From Prosthecobacter gellanilyticus (GTDB lineage: Bacteria > Verrucomicrobiota > Verrucomicrobiia > Verrucomicrobiales > Verrucomicrobiaceae): a DNA stretch of 61,524 nt. How positions within the stretch are numbered: position 1 is the stretch's first letter; each line of letters begins with the position of its first letter. The notes beneath the pieces are model-generated. The model had not been told where the DNA came from, did no database searches, and saw only the letters and a program-made list of their open reading frames with translations. Shown here piece after piece: positions 17,415 through 24,719 of this stretch. The translations under genes were made by a program, and so were the position numbers. The DNA is taken from contig NZ_BKAG01000046.1 in NCBI RefSeq assembly GCF_007992435.1, positions 1 through 61,524 of the forward strand. The letters run 5' to 3'.

Positions 17415-17840
17415 ATGAGCGTCCCTCCTCAAACTCCTCAGAAGAAAGGCATGTCCTGCCTCGGTATTGGCGGCGTTGGCTGCCTTGTCATCATCCTCGC
17501 GTTCCTCGCTGCTGGCGGTTTTGTGGCCTACAAGTATGGTCCGAAAATCAAAGCTGCAGCGGAGGAGTATCAACGGGATGCCGCTTCCAGTCCTGACAAG
17601 GCGGCTGCCAAACTGGCCCTCAAGTTTATCCCAGATGTGACCATTGTCCGTGAAGACGATGCTGCCAAGACGATCACCTACAAAACAGGTGCTGCAGGCG
17701 AGGAGATGACCATGCATTATGATGGCATGACCACGGGCAAGAAGAAGCCAAAGATCACCAACAGCAAGGGTGAGGTCATCGAAGGTGGCGACGCTGCCCC
17801 AGCCCCGGCTCCTACTCCAGCCCCGCCTCCGCAGAACTGA
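17415..17840 (+). CDS. membrane-anchored protein with Pro/Ala-rich tail
   Basis: A 141-residue protein with one transmembrane segment at about residues 17-40 (GIGGVGCLVIILAFLAAGGFVAYKYG) after a short PQTPQKKG leader, a soluble domain of about 80 residues, and a Pro/Ala-rich C-terminus (APAPAPTPAPPPQN). The soluble part contains ITYKTGAAGEEMTMHYDGMT, likely beta-strands. I recognise no family. It is divergent from the prolyl oligopeptidase, with 110 bp between the two starts, and is followed by a strong terminator, so it is probably a single-gene transcript. Confidence 0.75.
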   Translation: MSVPPQTPQKKGMSCLGIGGVGCLVIILAFLAAGGFVAYKYGPKIKAAAEEYQRDAASSPDKAAAKLALKFIPDVTIVREDDAAKTITYKTGAAGEEMTMHYDGMTTGKKKPKITNSKGEVIEGGDAAPAPAPTPAPPPQN

Positions 17841-17868
17841 GCCGTTCGTTCAAACTCTGAATTCCAAG

Positions 17869-17897
17869 GCCGGATTCCGCAAGGGATCCGGCTTTTT
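17869..17897 (+). terminator. Rho-independent terminator
   Basis: A 10-bp stem (one G-U pair) closes a GCAA tetraloop of the stable GNRA class at 17879-17882, followed directly by TTTTT (17893-17897). It lies 29 nt after the stop of the membrane-anchored protein gene. Confidence 0.88.
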
Positions 17898-18064
17898 CGT
17901 GGGGTGTGGTTGCTGAGCAGTTCGGTTCTTCGAGACTTCCAATCACATGCTGAAGCGTGAACAACGCACTTGTGGATTCGTGCCCTGGTCAGGAATCGAC
18001 CGCATGAAGGGGTGGGGGAGGCAACCGAGAAGGGAAGGGGCGCGAATTGATTGAAGAAACAAAG

Positions 18065-18108
18065 TTGACTTCTTCTCAAAACAAATAACATACCAACTAG
18101 TTTGTATG
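18065..18108 (+). promoter_or_regulatory. TetR-type operator and promoter over the start codon
   Basis: A 20-bp palindrome at 18089-18108 (CATACCAACT/AGTTTGTATG, one mismatched pair) includes the ATG of the TetR gene (18106). Upstream is a -35 match TTGACT (18065-18070); the best -10, TAACAT (18086-18091), is 15 bp away and overlaps the palindrome. TetR-family repressors bind such palindromes and block their own promoters. If this promoter is used, the transcript would start about 8 nt before the ATG, so it would be nearly leaderless. Confidence 0.65.
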
Positions 18109-18735
18109 CAAACGCAGCCCACCACGACCAAAAGAGAGAGAAACCCTGCCGAAACCCGGCAGCGGCTGCTGGGGGCGACGGTGCAACTCATCCTGAAGCA
18201 GGGCTTTGCGGCGACGACGGTGGATCAGATCTGCGCGGAGTCGGGACTCACCAAGGGCAGCTTCTTCCACCATTTCCCAAACAAGGAGGCCATCGGGAAA
18301 GCGGCGGTGGAGTGGTGGGGCGACTTCGGCACGAACCTCTATGCGGAAGCCTGGAAGGACGAGGACATGGATCCGCTGGAGCAGTTTCACCGCATGCTGG
18401 ACATCATGAGCGGCTTCACGGAGCGGCATGATGAGGTGTGTACCTGTGTGGTCGGCATGCTCTCGCAGGAACTGGCGCAGTCGCATCCAGTATTGCGCGA
18501 TGGATGTGCGCATCAACTGGATGTCTGGACGGCGAATGTGGCGCGCATGCTCACTGAAGCGAAGATCAGGCACAAGCCTGATGCGTGTTTCGAGCCGGTG
18601 GATATCGCCTGGTATCTGAACAGCCTTTGGCAGGGTTCCATGCTGATCGGAAAGACACGTCAGGCACCGGAGATGATCCGGTCAAATCTGCGGCTGGCCC
18701 GTATCTGGGTAGATGGATTGCTAGGTAAATCCTAA
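18106..18735 (+). CDS. TetR/AcrR family transcriptional regulator
   Basis: A 209-residue repressor-type regulator. The N-terminal DNA-binding domain is clear: TRQRLLGATVQLILKQGFAA, then TVDQICAESGLTKGSFFHHF with the FHHFPNKE turn typical of the family (residues about 12-62). The C-terminal ligand domain has several Cys (EVCTCVVGML and CGHQL-like segment around 95-130), so thiol-reactive ligands are conceivable. It heads a run of 14 further genes on the same strand with short gaps. The operator at its own start suggests autoregulation and control of at least the next genes. Inducer unknown. Confidence 0.93.
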   Translation: MQTQPTTTKRERNPAETRQRLLGATVQLILKQGFAATTVDQICAESGLTKGSFFHHFPNKEAIGKAAVEWWGDFGTNLYAEAWKDEDMDPLEQFHRMLDIMSGFTERHDEVCTCVVGMLSQELAQSHPVLRDGCAHQLDVWTANVARMLTEAKIRHKPDACFEPVDIAWYLNSLWQGSMLIGKTRQAPEMIRSNLRLARIWVDGLLGKS

Positions 18736-18765
18736 CCAAATCTGAAACCCCAACTTATCCAGACT

Positions 18766-19239
18766 ATGAAAGCTCCTTCTTTATATCCGCCGGTCATTCC
18801 TTATCTCACCGCCTCGGATGCGGCGAAGACGATCGAGTTCTACCAAAAGGCTTTTGATGCCCAGGAACTCTACCGGCTTGTCGACAAAGGCACTGGCAAG
18901 ATCGGTCATGCTGAACTCACCATCCAGGGCCAGATCATCATGATCGCTGATGAGTTTCAGGGCATGTGCACCAGTCCCAAAACCCTGAACGGTGTCACCG
19001 CCCGCATGGTAGTCATGGTGACAGACACTGATGAGGCCTACAGCAAGGCCATCAATGCCGGTGGCACCAGCATCCGTCCGCCCGCAGACCAGTTCTATGG
19101 CTTCCGCATGGCTGTGGTGGCGGACCCTTCCGGCCAGGAGTGGGCCATCCAGCAACAGGTGGAGCAGATGGAGCCTGAGGAAATGCAGCGCCGCTGGGAT
19201 GCCATGGCGGACAAGTGCTCCGAGAAGAAAGAGGCCTGA
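18766..19239 (+). CDS. VOC family protein (PhnB/glyoxalase-like), copy A
   Basis: A 157-residue protein of the vicinal oxygen chelate superfamily, PhnB-like branch. It starts YPPVIPYLTASDAAKTIEFY-type, where the FYQKAFDAQELYR helix is the family hallmark, and includes GHAELTIQGQIIMIADE and a later DPSGQEWAIQQ metal-site strand. It is 30 bp from the TetR stop. VOC proteins bind a divalent metal and act on varied small molecules (methylglyoxal, fosfomycin, aromatics) or only bind them. The actual substrate is unknown; it is the longest of four VOC proteins in this cluster. Confidence 0.9.
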   Translation: MKAPSLYPPVIPYLTASDAAKTIEFYQKAFDAQELYRLVDKGTGKIGHAELTIQGQIIMIADEFQGMCTSPKTLNGVTARMVVMVTDTDEAYSKAINAGGTSIRPPADQFYGFRMAVVADPSGQEWAIQQQVEQMEPEEMQRRWDAMADKCSEKKEA

Positions 19240-19304
19240 TAAAGGCGACCTGACCGCATCACTTCACTCCCGTTTCATCACCCCACCTCAGCCTAACAGA
19301 AATT

Positions 19305-19913
19305 ATGATTAAAAAGATCCTGCTCACCCTGATGGCAATCATTGGCGTCATCCTGATCGCCGCCTCCTTCCAGTCGGACGACATGAACGTCAGCCGCTCC
19401 GCCACGATCAACGCAGCACCGGAAGCGGTGTATAAAGTCGTGAGCGACTTCCGTCAGTGGGATGCCTGGTCTCCCTGGTCAAAGCTCGACCCGGAGATGA
19501 AGAAGAGCATCGACATCAAGCCGGAAGGCGTGGGCTCGGTCTACAAATGGTCAGGAAACAGCGAGGTGGGAGAGGGCAGCACGACCTTGGTCGAGGCCAA
19601 GCCTAACGAAAAGGTGGGTATGAGGCTGGAGTTCGTGCGTCCGATGGAGGGCAGCAGCGATGTGCAGTTTACCTTCGTTCCGGAAGCTGCAGGCACGAAG
19701 GTGACCTGGAGCATGCAGAGCAAGAAACCATTCATCGGCAAGGTGGCGGGCCTCTTCATGGACTGCGAGAAAATGTGCGGTGACCAGTTCAGCGAGGGCC
19801 TGAACAACCTCGCGAAGGTCGTGGCTTCAGCGCCTGCTCCAGCGGTGGCCTCTGAAATCCCGCCTGTTCCTGCGCCTCCGGGTCCAGCCACACCAGCGAC
19901 CGCGAATCCCTGA
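19305..19913 (+). CDS. SRPBCC family protein, membrane-anchored
   Basis: A 202-residue protein with an N-terminal transmembrane or signal segment (ILLTLMAIIGVILIAASF), then a START/Bet v1-like (SRPBCC) domain: VSRSATINAAPEAVYKVVSD, FRQWDAWSPWSKLDP, then a beta-sheet with TKVTWSMQS and a long C-terminal helix (CEKMCGDQFSEGLNNLAKVV). The tail is Pro/Ala-rich. This is the polyketide cyclase/dehydrase type fold that binds hydrophobic ligands. The close spacing (65 bp) and strand suggest co-transcription with the TetR gene. The ligand is unknown. Confidence 0.87.
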   Translation: MIKKILLTLMAIIGVILIAASFQSDDMNVSRSATINAAPEAVYKVVSDFRQWDAWSPWSKLDPEMKKSIDIKPEGVGSVYKWSGNSEVGEGSTTLVEAKPNEKVGMRLEFVRPMEGSSDVQFTFVPEAAGTKVTWSMQSKKPFIGKVAGLFMDCEKMCGDQFSEGLNNLAKVVASAPAPAVASEIPPVPAPPGPATPATANP

Positions 19914-19940
19914 GTTTTTAAATCATAACATCACACGGCC

Positions 19941-20405
19941 ATGCTCGACACACCTCATCTCGTCCAGACGGAGCCCCAGATGGCGGCCATGATTCATATC
20001 ACGGTTCCCAGTGACCAGATGCAGGAGGTCATGTGCCCTGCGATCATGGAGGTGTATGAGGCCGTAAAAGCGCAGGGCATCGGCCCCACCGGCGCGCTGT
20101 TCGCGCATCATTACGGGATGAAGCCTGGCATCTTCAATTTTGATGTCGGCGTGCCAGTCTCTACTCCGGTGGAACCTGTGGGCCGTGTCATTGCCGGTGA
20201 GCTTCCTGGAGCCGTGGTCATGCGCACGCTCTACACCGGGCCTTATGAAGGCCTGGGAAGTGCGTGGGAAGACTTTCAGGAACTCGTCAAAGCTGAGGGG
20301 CGCGCGCTCGGTCCGAATCTGTGGGAGCGCTATCTCAAGGGTCCTGAGAGCGGGGAAGATCCCTCCGCTTACGTCACTGAACTCAATCAAACCATCATCC
20401 TCTGA
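19941..20405 (+). CDS. GyrI-like small-molecule-binding domain protein
   Basis: A 154-residue stand-alone GyrI-like domain (the SOUL/AraC effector-binding fold). Landmarks are a strand AAMIHITVP, the MCPAIMEVYEAVKAQGIG helix, GALFAHHYG, and late VVMRTLYTGPYEGLGSAWEDF, which matches the TLHxGPYExLxxAW signature of the family. Such domains bind lipophilic or cationic compounds and sense or sequester toxic molecules. The gene is followed by only 3 nt before the DUF899 gene, so they are almost certainly co-translated. A copy of its 3' end is repeated between the two DUF899 genes. Confidence 0.87.
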   Translation: MLDTPHLVQTEPQMAAMIHITVPSDQMQEVMCPAIMEVYEAVKAQGIGPTGALFAHHYGMKPGIFNFDVGVPVSTPVEPVGRVIAGELPGAVVMRTLYTGPYEGLGSAWEDFQELVKAEGRALGPNLWERYLKGPESGEDPSAYVTELNQTIIL

Positions 20406-20408
20406 GTC

Positions 20409-21182
20409 ATGAAACCGCATCCTATTGCTTCTCAGGAAGGCTGGCTGGAGGCGCGCCTGGCGCTGCTGGCTCAGGAGAAGGCCCATACGCGTGCGGGGGA
20501 GGAGATCGCCCGCCAGCGCCGTGCGCTGCCGTGGGTGAAGATCACGAAGGACTACGTCTTTGACAGCACAGAGGGGAAGGTCTCGCTCGCGGATCTCTTT
20601 GACGGGCGCAGCCAGCTTTTTGTGTATCACTTTATGTTCGGCCCGGAATGGGACGAGGGCTGCACGGGCTGCTCCTATCTCTGTGATCATGTGGATGCCG
20701 CCCGCCAGCATTTTGAGCACAATGACCTCTCGTTTGTGGCCATTTCGCGTGGTCCTTTGGAAAAGCTCCAGGAATACCGTCGGCGCATGGGCTGGAAATT
20801 CCGCTGGGTTTCCGCCGCCAACACGGACTTCAACTTCGACTTCCATGTTTCCTTCCCGCCGGAGCGTGAGCATGAGGGCAGGATCACCTACAATTTCGGC
20901 ACCATCGATGCCATCCCGGATCTCGACGAGCTTTCCGGCTCGAGCGTCTTTTTCAAAGACGAGGATGGGCAGATCTATCACACCTACTCCGCCTACAGCC
21001 GTGGTGATGAAGTCCTGCTCGGTGCCTACAACTTCATCGACATGGCACCCAAGGGTCGCAATGAGAACGGCCCCAATAAGAATCTGATGGACTGGGTGAA
21101 GCGCCATGACCGCTATGAGAATGACGGTCATCATGCCGAGAAGCCATGCTGCGGCTGCAAGACTGAAAGCAAAGCGGCCTGA
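20409..21182 (+). CDS. DUF899 thioredoxin-like protein, copy 1
   Basis: A 257-residue protein of the DUF899 family. After a helical N-terminus it has RQRRALPWVKITKDYVF, LADLFDGRSQLFVYHFMFG, and the thioredoxin-fold motif WDEGCTGCSYLCDHVD (CxxC), then GWKFRWVSAANTDFNFDFHV. The late YHTYSAYSRGDEVLLGAYNF and the NLMDWVKRHDRY segment are family-typical. The last residues read KPCCGCKTESKAA, an unusual Cys-rich tail. The family is thought to be redox-active, but no function is established. It is duplicated immediately downstream. Confidence 0.9.
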   Translation: MKPHPIASQEGWLEARLALLAQEKAHTRAGEEIARQRRALPWVKITKDYVFDSTEGKVSLADLFDGRSQLFVYHFMFGPEWDEGCTGCSYLCDHVDAARQHFEHNDLSFVAISRGPLEKLQEYRRRMGWKFRWVSAANTDFNFDFHVSFPPEREHEGRITYNFGTIDAIPDLDELSGSSVFFKDEDGQIYHTYSAYSRGDEVLLGAYNFIDMAPKGRNENGPNKNLMDWVKRHDRYENDGHHAEKPCCGCKTESKAA

Positions 21183-21183
21183 G

Positions 21184-21238
21184 GAGATCCATCCGCTTCC
21201 ATCACTGAACTCAATCAAACCATCGTCATCTGAATCTT
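21184..21238 (+). repeat. relic of the gyrI-like 3' end between DUF899 copies
   Basis: This gap repeats the last ~50 bp of the GyrI-like gene (20356-20408): the word CACTGAACTCAATCAAACCAT occurs in both at a spacing of 829-830 bp, followed in each by the DUF899 start. It is the trace of a tandem duplication of one ~830-bp unit (GyrI tail plus DUF899). The copy here is out of use: it has no start and encodes only the tail. Confidence 0.85.
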
Positions 21239-22009
21239 ATGAAACCGCATTCCGTCGTGTCCCAGGAAGAATGGCAGAACGCCGCCAAGGCGCTGCTGGC
21301 GAAAGAGAAAGAGCACAGCCGCAAGGGCGATGAGATCGCCCGTCAGCGCCGTGAACTGCCGTGGGTGAAGATCACCCAGAACTACGTTTTTGAAAGCACG
21401 GAAGGAAAAGTCTCGCTCGCGGATCTTTTCGACGGGCGCAGCCAGCTTTTCGTGTATCACTTTATGTTCGGCCCGGACTGGGAGGAAGGCTGCACGGGGT
21501 GCTCGTTCCTTTGCGATCATGTGGACGGAGCACGCCAGCATTTTGAGCATCATGACCTGTCCTTCGTGGCAGTGTCTCGCGGTCCGCTGGAAAAGCTGCA
21601 GGAATACAGGAAGCGCATGGGCTGGAAGTTTCGCTGGGTTTCCTCGGCCAACACGGACTTCAACTATGACTTCAATGTCTCCTTTCCGGCGGAGCGTGTG
21701 AAGGACGGCAAGATCACCTACAATCTCGAGACCATCGATGCTGGTGAGGACACGGAAGAGCTGCCGGGCATGAGCATCTTTTACAAAGACGAGAACGGAG
21801 AGGTCTACCACACTTATTCGTCCTTCGGCCGCGGGGGCGAGGCCATCCTCGGCGCGTACTCGTTCATCGACATGACACCGAAGGGCCGCCAGGAGAACAA
21901 GAACGGTAATCTCATGGACTGGGTGAAGCGCCATGACCGCTATGAGGATGACGGCCGTCATGCGGCGAAGTCCTGCTGCGGCTGCAACTCCGAGAGCAAA
22001 GCCGCATGA
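21239..22009 (+). CDS. DUF899 thioredoxin-like protein, copy 2
   Basis: A 256-residue tandem paralogue of the gene before it, sharing the CxxC motif (EEGCTGCSFLCDHVDGARQH), GWKFRWVSSANTDFNYDFNV, and the Cys-rich tail (KSCCGCNSESKAA). The DNA is still visibly similar, so the duplication is not very old, but the region around residues 165-185 has changed (ETIDAGEDTEELPGMS versus GTIDAIPDLDELSGSS in copy 1). The start is at 21239, with no clear ribosome-binding site. The stop overlaps the next start by ATGA. Redox role assumed from the thioredoxin-like fold. Confidence 0.9.
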   Translation: MKPHSVVSQEEWQNAAKALLAKEKEHSRKGDEIARQRRELPWVKITQNYVFESTEGKVSLADLFDGRSQLFVYHFMFGPDWEEGCTGCSFLCDHVDGARQHFEHHDLSFVAVSRGPLEKLQEYRKRMGWKFRWVSSANTDFNYDFNVSFPAERVKDGKITYNLETIDAGEDTEELPGMSIFYKDENGEVYHTYSSFGRGGEAILGAYSFIDMTPKGRQENKNGNLMDWVKRHDRYEDDGRHAAKSCCGCNSESKAA

Positions 22010-22260
22010 GTGCGCCCTGCCACTGTTCGCGTGAGAAGACCGCGCGCGCCGTGAAAAACGGCGCCGGCTGGATCATCCCGGGAGTGGTGCTGGCGCTCAT
22101 GCCGAAGTGTCCCCTCTGCCTCGCCGCGTGGATCAGCCTTTTGTTAGGCATTGGTGTGACCACCTCCACGGCCACGGCTCTTCACGGGGGCGTGATCCTG
22201 CTGTGTGTCGTGCTTGTGACTTTCTTCCTCGTTCGTCAGCTCCTGATGCGTCCCGGCTGA
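22006..22260 (+). CDS. small membrane protein with CPLC and CHC motifs (MerC-like?)
   Basis: An 84-residue protein with an N-terminal CHCS motif, then a transmembrane segment containing GWIIPGVVLALMPKCPLCLA, and a second one (GGVILLCVVLVTFFLV). The CPLC pair at the membrane edge resembles Cys-pair motifs of small heavy-metal transport proteins such as MerC, but length and motif are not enough for a firm family call. It overlaps the DUF899 copy-2 stop by 4 bp (ATGA), so the two are translationally coupled. This ties it to the Cys-tailed DUF899 proteins. Confidence 0.7.
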   Translation: MSAPCHCSREKTARAVKNGAGWIIPGVVLALMPKCPLCLAAWISLLLGIGVTTSTATALHGGVILLCVVLVTFFLVRQLLMRPG

Positions 22261-22324
22261 TCTGTTGCGAGGTCAATTTTGTTCAATACCTGCCCGAGAG
22301 CCGCCTGTAGAAATTTTCTGCGCC

Positions 22325-23248
22325 ATGATTTACCTCACCCATCGCCCGCGAGCTCCGCTCTCCCATGCGGTGGAGGTGCTTTGGCTGTATTCGGGGTATC
22401 AACCGCCGCATCAGCTGGAGCGTGTGCTGCCCAGCGGACGTGTGGAGATGGTGATCAATCTGCGTGAGGACGTGCTGCGCTGCTATCACCCGGAGACTTT
22501 CCGGCTGCAGAAGAAGCTGCGCGGGGTGATCCTCGCCGGACCGAGACAGGAGGTGCAGATCGTGGACACGGCGCAGCAGCTGGAGATCATGGGTGTGCAT
22601 TTTCTGCCGGGTGGTGCGCATGCGATGTTTGGCATGCCGGTGGATGAGCTGCGCGATCTGGACGTGCCGCTGCATGATGTGTGGGGCGAAGGCGCGGCCG
22701 ATGCCTTTCGCAGCCGCGTGGCGGAAGCTCACACACCGCAGGGCAAACTGCTGGCTCTGGAGCAGGCCTTGCTGGAGCGCATGCCGCACTCGCGACAGAC
22801 ACATCCGGCTGTGCTGGCAGCGCTGCGCCGGCTGGATGTGGAGGCTCCGAAGGTGAATCTGGCGAACCTCGCCAGTGAGATTGGTTTGAGCTCACGGCAT
22901 TTCATTGATGTCTTCTCCAATCACACAGGCCTCACACCAAAGGTGTATGCGCGTGTCAGACGCTTTCAGTCCGCGCTAAAGCAGGTGCATGCGCAGACGC
23001 GGCCGGACTGGTCAGACGTGGCCTTTGACAGCGGCTACAGTGACCAGGCGCATTTCATCCGTGACTTCAAGGCCTTCACCGGTCTCACGCCGAGCGCCTA
23101 TGCGCGGCTGCGTGGGTCTGACATGCACCACGTGCCCGTGATGGAGCGCACCAAGATGTGTCCCATCCCCGTCTCAGTGACGGAGAATATTCACGAATCT
23201 TCCCCAACCCCAGATCCCCATCCTCATGCCACCGCCCACACCTGTTGA
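22325..23248 (+). CDS. AraC-family transcriptional regulator with N-terminal sensing domain
   Basis: A 307-residue regulator. The first ~160 residues are of the type found in AraC proteins with a DUF6597-like domain: RPRAPLSHAVEVLWLYSGYQ, VLPSGRVEMVINL, then LRGVILAGPRQEVQIVDT and GVHFLPGGAHAMFGMPVDEL. The C-terminus holds two helix-turn-helix units: LANLASEIGLSSRHFIDVFS and WSDVAFDSGYSDQAHFIRDF, followed by FTGLTPSAYARLRG. The ATG at 22325 is chosen because an upstream in-frame ATG (22265) has no conserved extension. It overlaps the following gene by 23 bp, so this regulator and the downstream SRPBCC gene may be one transcript. Confidence 0.87.
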   Translation: MIYLTHRPRAPLSHAVEVLWLYSGYQPPHQLERVLPSGRVEMVINLREDVLRCYHPETFRLQKKLRGVILAGPRQEVQIVDTAQQLEIMGVHFLPGGAHAMFGMPVDELRDLDVPLHDVWGEGAADAFRSRVAEAHTPQGKLLALEQALLERMPHSRQTHPAVLAALRRLDVEAPKVNLANLASEIGLSSRHFIDVFSNHTGLTPKVYARVRRFQSALKQVHAQTRPDWSDVAFDSGYSDQAHFIRDFKAFTGLTPSAYARLRGSDMHHVPVMERTKMCPIPVSVTENIHESSPTPDPHPHATAHTC

Positions 23249-23711
23249 ATCTTCTCTTTCGGAACGCGAACTCGTGCTCGTCCGTGAAACGGATGTGCCG
23301 CCTGAGAAACTGTATGCCGGCTGGACCACGCCGGAGCTTTACCCGCAGTGGTTTTGCCCGAAACCCTGGTATGTGAAGGATGTCGAGATGGACTTGCGCG
23401 CCGGTGGCTACAGCAAGATGACCATGTGCGGCCCGAACGGCGAGAGCTTCCCCAATGAGGGCGTGTATCTCGAGATCGTGCCGAACAAAAAGATTGTCTT
23501 CACCGATGCCTACAAGGCGAACTGGGAGCCGAATCCCAATCTGTTCTTCACCGGCATTGTCACCTTCGAGGTCTTGCCCTCGGGAAAGACCCGCTACACT
23601 GCCCGCGCCGTGCACTGGACCAAGGAGGCCTGCGAGAAACACGCCGCCATGGGCTTCAAGGACGGCTGGAGCGCGGCCTTTGACCAGCTTGTGGAACTCA
23701 TGAGCAACTAA
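23226..23711 (+). CDS. SRPBCC/AHA1-like protein
   Basis: A 161-residue protein of the SRPBCC fold, activator-of-Hsp90-ATPase-1-like branch. It contains RETDVPPEKLYAGWTTPELY and PQWFCPKPW, then DLRAGGYSKMTMCGPNG and KIVFTDAYKANWEPN, and the closing C-terminal helix with GFKDGWSAAFDQLVEL, all standard for this family. It overlaps the AraC gene by 23 bp. Family members bind hydrophobic ligands or peptides, but in bacteria most have no proven role; in this cluster two further SRPBCC proteins and four VOC proteins suggest processing or binding of a reactive small molecule (inference). Confidence 0.88.
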   Translation: MPPPTPVESSLSERELVLVRETDVPPEKLYAGWTTPELYPQWFCPKPWYVKDVEMDLRAGGYSKMTMCGPNGESFPNEGVYLEIVPNKKIVFTDAYKANWEPNPNLFFTGIVTFEVLPSGKTRYTARAVHWTKEACEKHAAMGFKDGWSAAFDQLVELMSN

Positions 23712-23763
23712 GCAAGCCCGGTCCACTTCACCCCCACCTAAAACTCGTTACCTAACCAACATC

Positions 23764-24201
23764 ATGGCACGCGTCAGCACCTACCTGAACTTCCCTCGTT
23801 GCACGGAGGAGGCCTTTGCCTTTTACAAGACCGTTTTCAAAACGGAGTATGTCTGCCCCATCGCCCGCTTCGGTGACATCCCGCCGAGTCCGGACTGTCC
23901 GCCTGCCGCTGAGGAGGACAAGAACCTGGTCATGCACATCGGCCTGCCGACTCTGGGAGAGCACGTGCTGATGGGCACGGACGCGCCGGAGTCCATGGGT
24001 TTTAACTGCAAGCCGGGCACGAATGTCTACATCAACCTCGAGCCAGATACCCGTGAGGAGGCTGAACGCCTCTTCAACGAGCTGTCCGCAGGAGGCAAGG
24101 TGGAGATGCCGCTGCAAGACATGTTCTGGGGCGCCTACTTCGGCTCCTTCTCGGACAAGTTCGGCATCCAGTGGATGGTCAACTGCAGCCAGCCCAAGTG
24201 A
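23764..24201 (+). CDS. VOC family protein (PhnB-like), copy B
   Basis: A 145-residue PhnB-like vicinal oxygen chelate protein. Hallmarks: YLNFPRCTEEAFAFYKTVF, LVMHIGLPTLGEHVLMGTD, and late MPLQDMFWGAYFGSFSDKF followed by IQWMVNC. The gap before it holds a CCTAAC word 8 nt before the ATG and no Shine-Dalgarno site. The next two genes encode further PhnB-like proteins, and copies B, C and D appear derived from repeated tandem duplication with divergence. Metal-binding, substrate unknown. Confidence 0.9.
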   Translation: MARVSTYLNFPRCTEEAFAFYKTVFKTEYVCPIARFGDIPPSPDCPPAAEEDKNLVMHIGLPTLGEHVLMGTDAPESMGFNCKPGTNVYINLEPDTREEAERLFNELSAGGKVEMPLQDMFWGAYFGSFSDKFGIQWMVNCSQPK

Positions 24202-24238
24202 TTCACCCTTCAAGCCTAACATCAAACACAACAAATCT

Positions 24239-24667
24239 ATGTCGAAACCCGTTGTTCAATCCTATCTCTTCTTCAATGGCAACTGTGAGGAAGCTCTCGA
24301 GTTTTACAAGACCGCCCTCGGTGCGAAGGTGGACATGGTCATGCGCTTCAGCGACAGCCCGGAGCCGTGCACGGAGATGCAGCTTCCTCCAGGGCATGAA
24401 AACAAGATCATGCACGCCAGCTTCCACGTGGGCGACACGATGATCATGGCTTCGGATGGCTGTGGTGAGGCGCAGGCCTTTGCCGGTTTCTCACTTTCAC
24501 TCGCTCTCGGCACCGAGGCGGAGGCAGACAAGTATTTCAACGCGCTGGCCGAAGGCGGCGAGGTCACCATGCCGCTGGGCAAGACCTTCTGGTCACCGCG
24601 CTTCGGCATGCTGAAGGACAAGTTCGGCATGGGCTGGATGATCAATGTGATCCCGGTCGAGCCATGA
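24239..24667 (+). CDS. VOC family protein (PhnB-like), copy C
   Basis: A 142-residue PhnB-like protein. The start at ATG 24239 gives MSKPVVQSYLFFNGNCEEAL, matching the N-terminus of the YjdN/PhnB group; an upstream in-frame start at 24023 would lie inside copy B. Features: ALEFYKTALGAKVDMVMRF, MHASFHVGDTMIMASDG and MPLGKTFWSPRFGMLKDKF, then MGWMINVIPVEP. This last part is close to E. coli PhnB-type proteins. No function can be assigned beyond the superfamily. Confidence 0.9.
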   Translation: MSKPVVQSYLFFNGNCEEALEFYKTALGAKVDMVMRFSDSPEPCTEMQLPPGHENKIMHASFHVGDTMIMASDGCGEAQAFAGFSLSLALGTEAEADKYFNALAEGGEVTMPLGKTFWSPRFGMLKDKFGMGWMINVIPVEP

Positions 24668-24719
24668 CCGGCCTGCCATCCTGAAGAAAACAAAAACTAC
24701 AACCTCCACCGCCCTCCTT

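Noticed and set aside
19923..21218. Minus-strand 431-residue frame opposite the gyrI/DUF899 genes
   Set aside because: Both plus-strand genes have clear family motifs, and the duplication pattern follows them.
21106..21333. 75-codon frame spanning the DUF899 gap
   Set aside because: It is an off-frame reading of the duplicated gyrI-like tail; the same words occur out of frame in the original copy.
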